Below are positions 63,351 to 64,000 of a DNA stretch of 64,000 nt, one piece after another. Below the pieces are notes generated by a model that saw only the letters and a list, made by a program, of their open reading frames with translations, searched no databases and was not told where the DNA came from. How positions within the stretch are numbered: position 1 is the first letter of the stretch; each line of letters starts with the position of its first letter. A program made the translations under genes and the position numbers. The stretch spans positions 60,200 through 124,199 of the forward strand of contig BQML01000010.1 of assembly GCA_022180565.1 (NCBI GenBank), read 5' to 3'. This DNA is from Bacteroidia bacterium. GTDB lineage: Bacteria > Bacteroidota > Ignavibacteria > UBA10030.

Positions 63351-64000
63351 TCAGAAGAGGATGCTACAAGCAACGGAGAGTGTATGCGAATCAGAGAGCA
63401 AGGAACGGGTAGTGTAAGAATAGGATCCTTCGAGGGCGAGATGGGCGCTCACTCTGGTTTTGATGGCGAGGAGACCTCCCGATGATCTCAGCGTGGAGAC
63501 CTCCGTCAGCGTCGTCGCAGACGTGATTTCGTTCCCTCGAAATCCGACGATCCGCACAGTCGTGCGATCATCCGCCCGAAGCCACAACGCAGCGGTCACC
63601 GCAGTGGATACCGGAAGACCCGGAACGAAACCAAAATATCCTTTTACCCCCAGCCAGGCGTCGTCACTGAAGTACACGATCGTTCCGGGAATTCCGACAT
63701 GGACATTCAGAGCATCGAATTTCATGTAACGATAGCCGGCCGAAACCTCGAATCCCGCCGGCCCAGGGCCGCTCACCTCCATGAACGCGTCAATCTCTGG
63801 AGCAACGTGCGCGTTGGGAGAGAGCAATACCTGAGTAAACACGCCGAAGGAAGGCAGGGGACTTATGTAAGCTCCGCCACCGACCCTCAAATCCCGCCGG
63901 GAGAATTTGTCGACCCTGCTCACATGAAGAAAGGGTTTCCATTGCTGATTGAGGGTTATATAATACTCAGCTTGGACGAGGCTGTGATTCGAAATGGTTC
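63351..64000 (-). CDS. YaiO-like outer-membrane beta-barrel protein (5' truncated)
   Basis: C-terminal 216 residues; the frame stays open to the window edge, so the start is outside. Strand-rich with alternating aromatic residues: DAFMEVSGPGPAGFEVSAGY, RYMKFDALNVHVGIPGT, YFSDDAWLGVKGYFGFVPGL, and a final aromatic strand SVACSILF, the usual barrel end. Length and pattern fit YaiO-family barrels found beside glycosyltransferases. Stop abuts the HEAT gene. Probable exit channel or anchor for a polysaccharide; identity is moderate. Confidence 0.72.
   Translation of the reverse strand, partial: TISNHSLVQAEYYITLNQQWKPFLHVSRVDKFSRRDLRVGGGAYISPLPSFGVFTQVLLSPNAHVAPEIDAFMEVSGPGPAGFEVSAGYRYMKFDALNVHVGIPGTIVYFSDDAWLGVKGYFGFVPGLPVSTAVTAALWLRADDRTTVRIVGFRGNEITSATTLTEVSTLRSSGGLLAIKTRVSAHLALEGSYSYTTRSLLSDSHTLSVACSILF

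Noticed and set aside
1..64000. CRISPR arrays, transposases, phage genes, attachment sites
   Set aside because: No regularly spaced repeats and no such proteins were seen in any region. The window looks like core chromosome.

Overview
The window looks like a chromosomal core segment of a G+C-rich, Gram-negative bacterium of the Bacteroidota/Chlorobiota/Ignavibacteriota group. This is inferred from gene content, since no rRNA is present. The clues are: bacillithiol genes (bshA, bshB1); a BamD-type lipoprotein and outer-membrane barrels; an exported metalloprotease with a type IX-secretion-like C-terminal tail; a Chlorobium-like sepiapterin reductase beside a eukaryote-like PTPS; and a class 1B PyrD/PyrK pair. 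Promoters readable by eye are E. coli-like sigma-70 boxes with 17-bp spacers. Genes are tightly packed, with many ATGA/GTGA stop-start overlaps. I see no insertion sequence, phage or CRISPR.

Layout. 0-3.1 kb (+): a truncated ABC exporter, bshA, and a small PD-(D/E)XK nuclease-like protein. 3.1-11.5 kb (-): a PcrA/UvrD helicase, acetyl-CoA synthetase, a very large outer-membrane protein, tRNA-Leu(CAA), tRNA-Lys(CTT) and secG. 12-20.5 kb (-): a nine-gene run xseA-xseB-dxs-oxidoreductase-SAM hydrolase-ribD-serine hydrolase-ribE-unknown, closed by an intrinsic terminator. 20.6-28.4 kb (+): bshB1, then a copper/silver efflux operon (small Cys/Met protein, CusC, CusB with metal-binding and cupredoxin domains, CusA, periplasmic HMA protein).

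28.4-40.5 kb (-): cytochrome c maturation ccmABCDEF with a cysteine-type CcmE and a 46-aa CcmD, preceded by an exported metalloprotease, a thioesterase, bamD, a CapA-like protein, glutamate dehydrogenase and htpX. 39.7-46.4 kb (-): a nitrilase-family amidase, a three-protein histidine kinase/receiver cluster, DAHP synthase, LemA and a second CapA-like protein. 46.5-51.2 kb (-): acyl-CoA dehydrogenase, hydroxyacyl-CoA dehydrogenase, thiolase and rho.

51.2-60.5 kb (-): folC, pyrD, pyrK, a TPR lipoprotein, a probable tetrahydrobiopterin set (GTP cyclohydrolase I, PTPS, sepiapterin-reductase-like SDR, second SDR), two peroxiredoxins, a DUF4149-like membrane protein and a PerR-type regulator. 60.7-64 kb: tRNA-Ser(CGA) on +, then on - a glycosyltransferase 2, an anchored HEAT-repeat protein and a YaiO-like barrel cut by the window edge. 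This last set may be a polysaccharide synthesis/export system.

The best candidates for undescribed biology are the GT2-HEAT-YaiO cluster, the pterin operon, the CusB-cupredoxin fusion with an insertion-bearing CusA, the receiver-DHp protein lacking an ATPase domain, the serine hydrolase inside the riboflavin genes, and several operator-like dyads at perR, htpX and secG. All functions are by-eye assignments from motifs. No database search was run.
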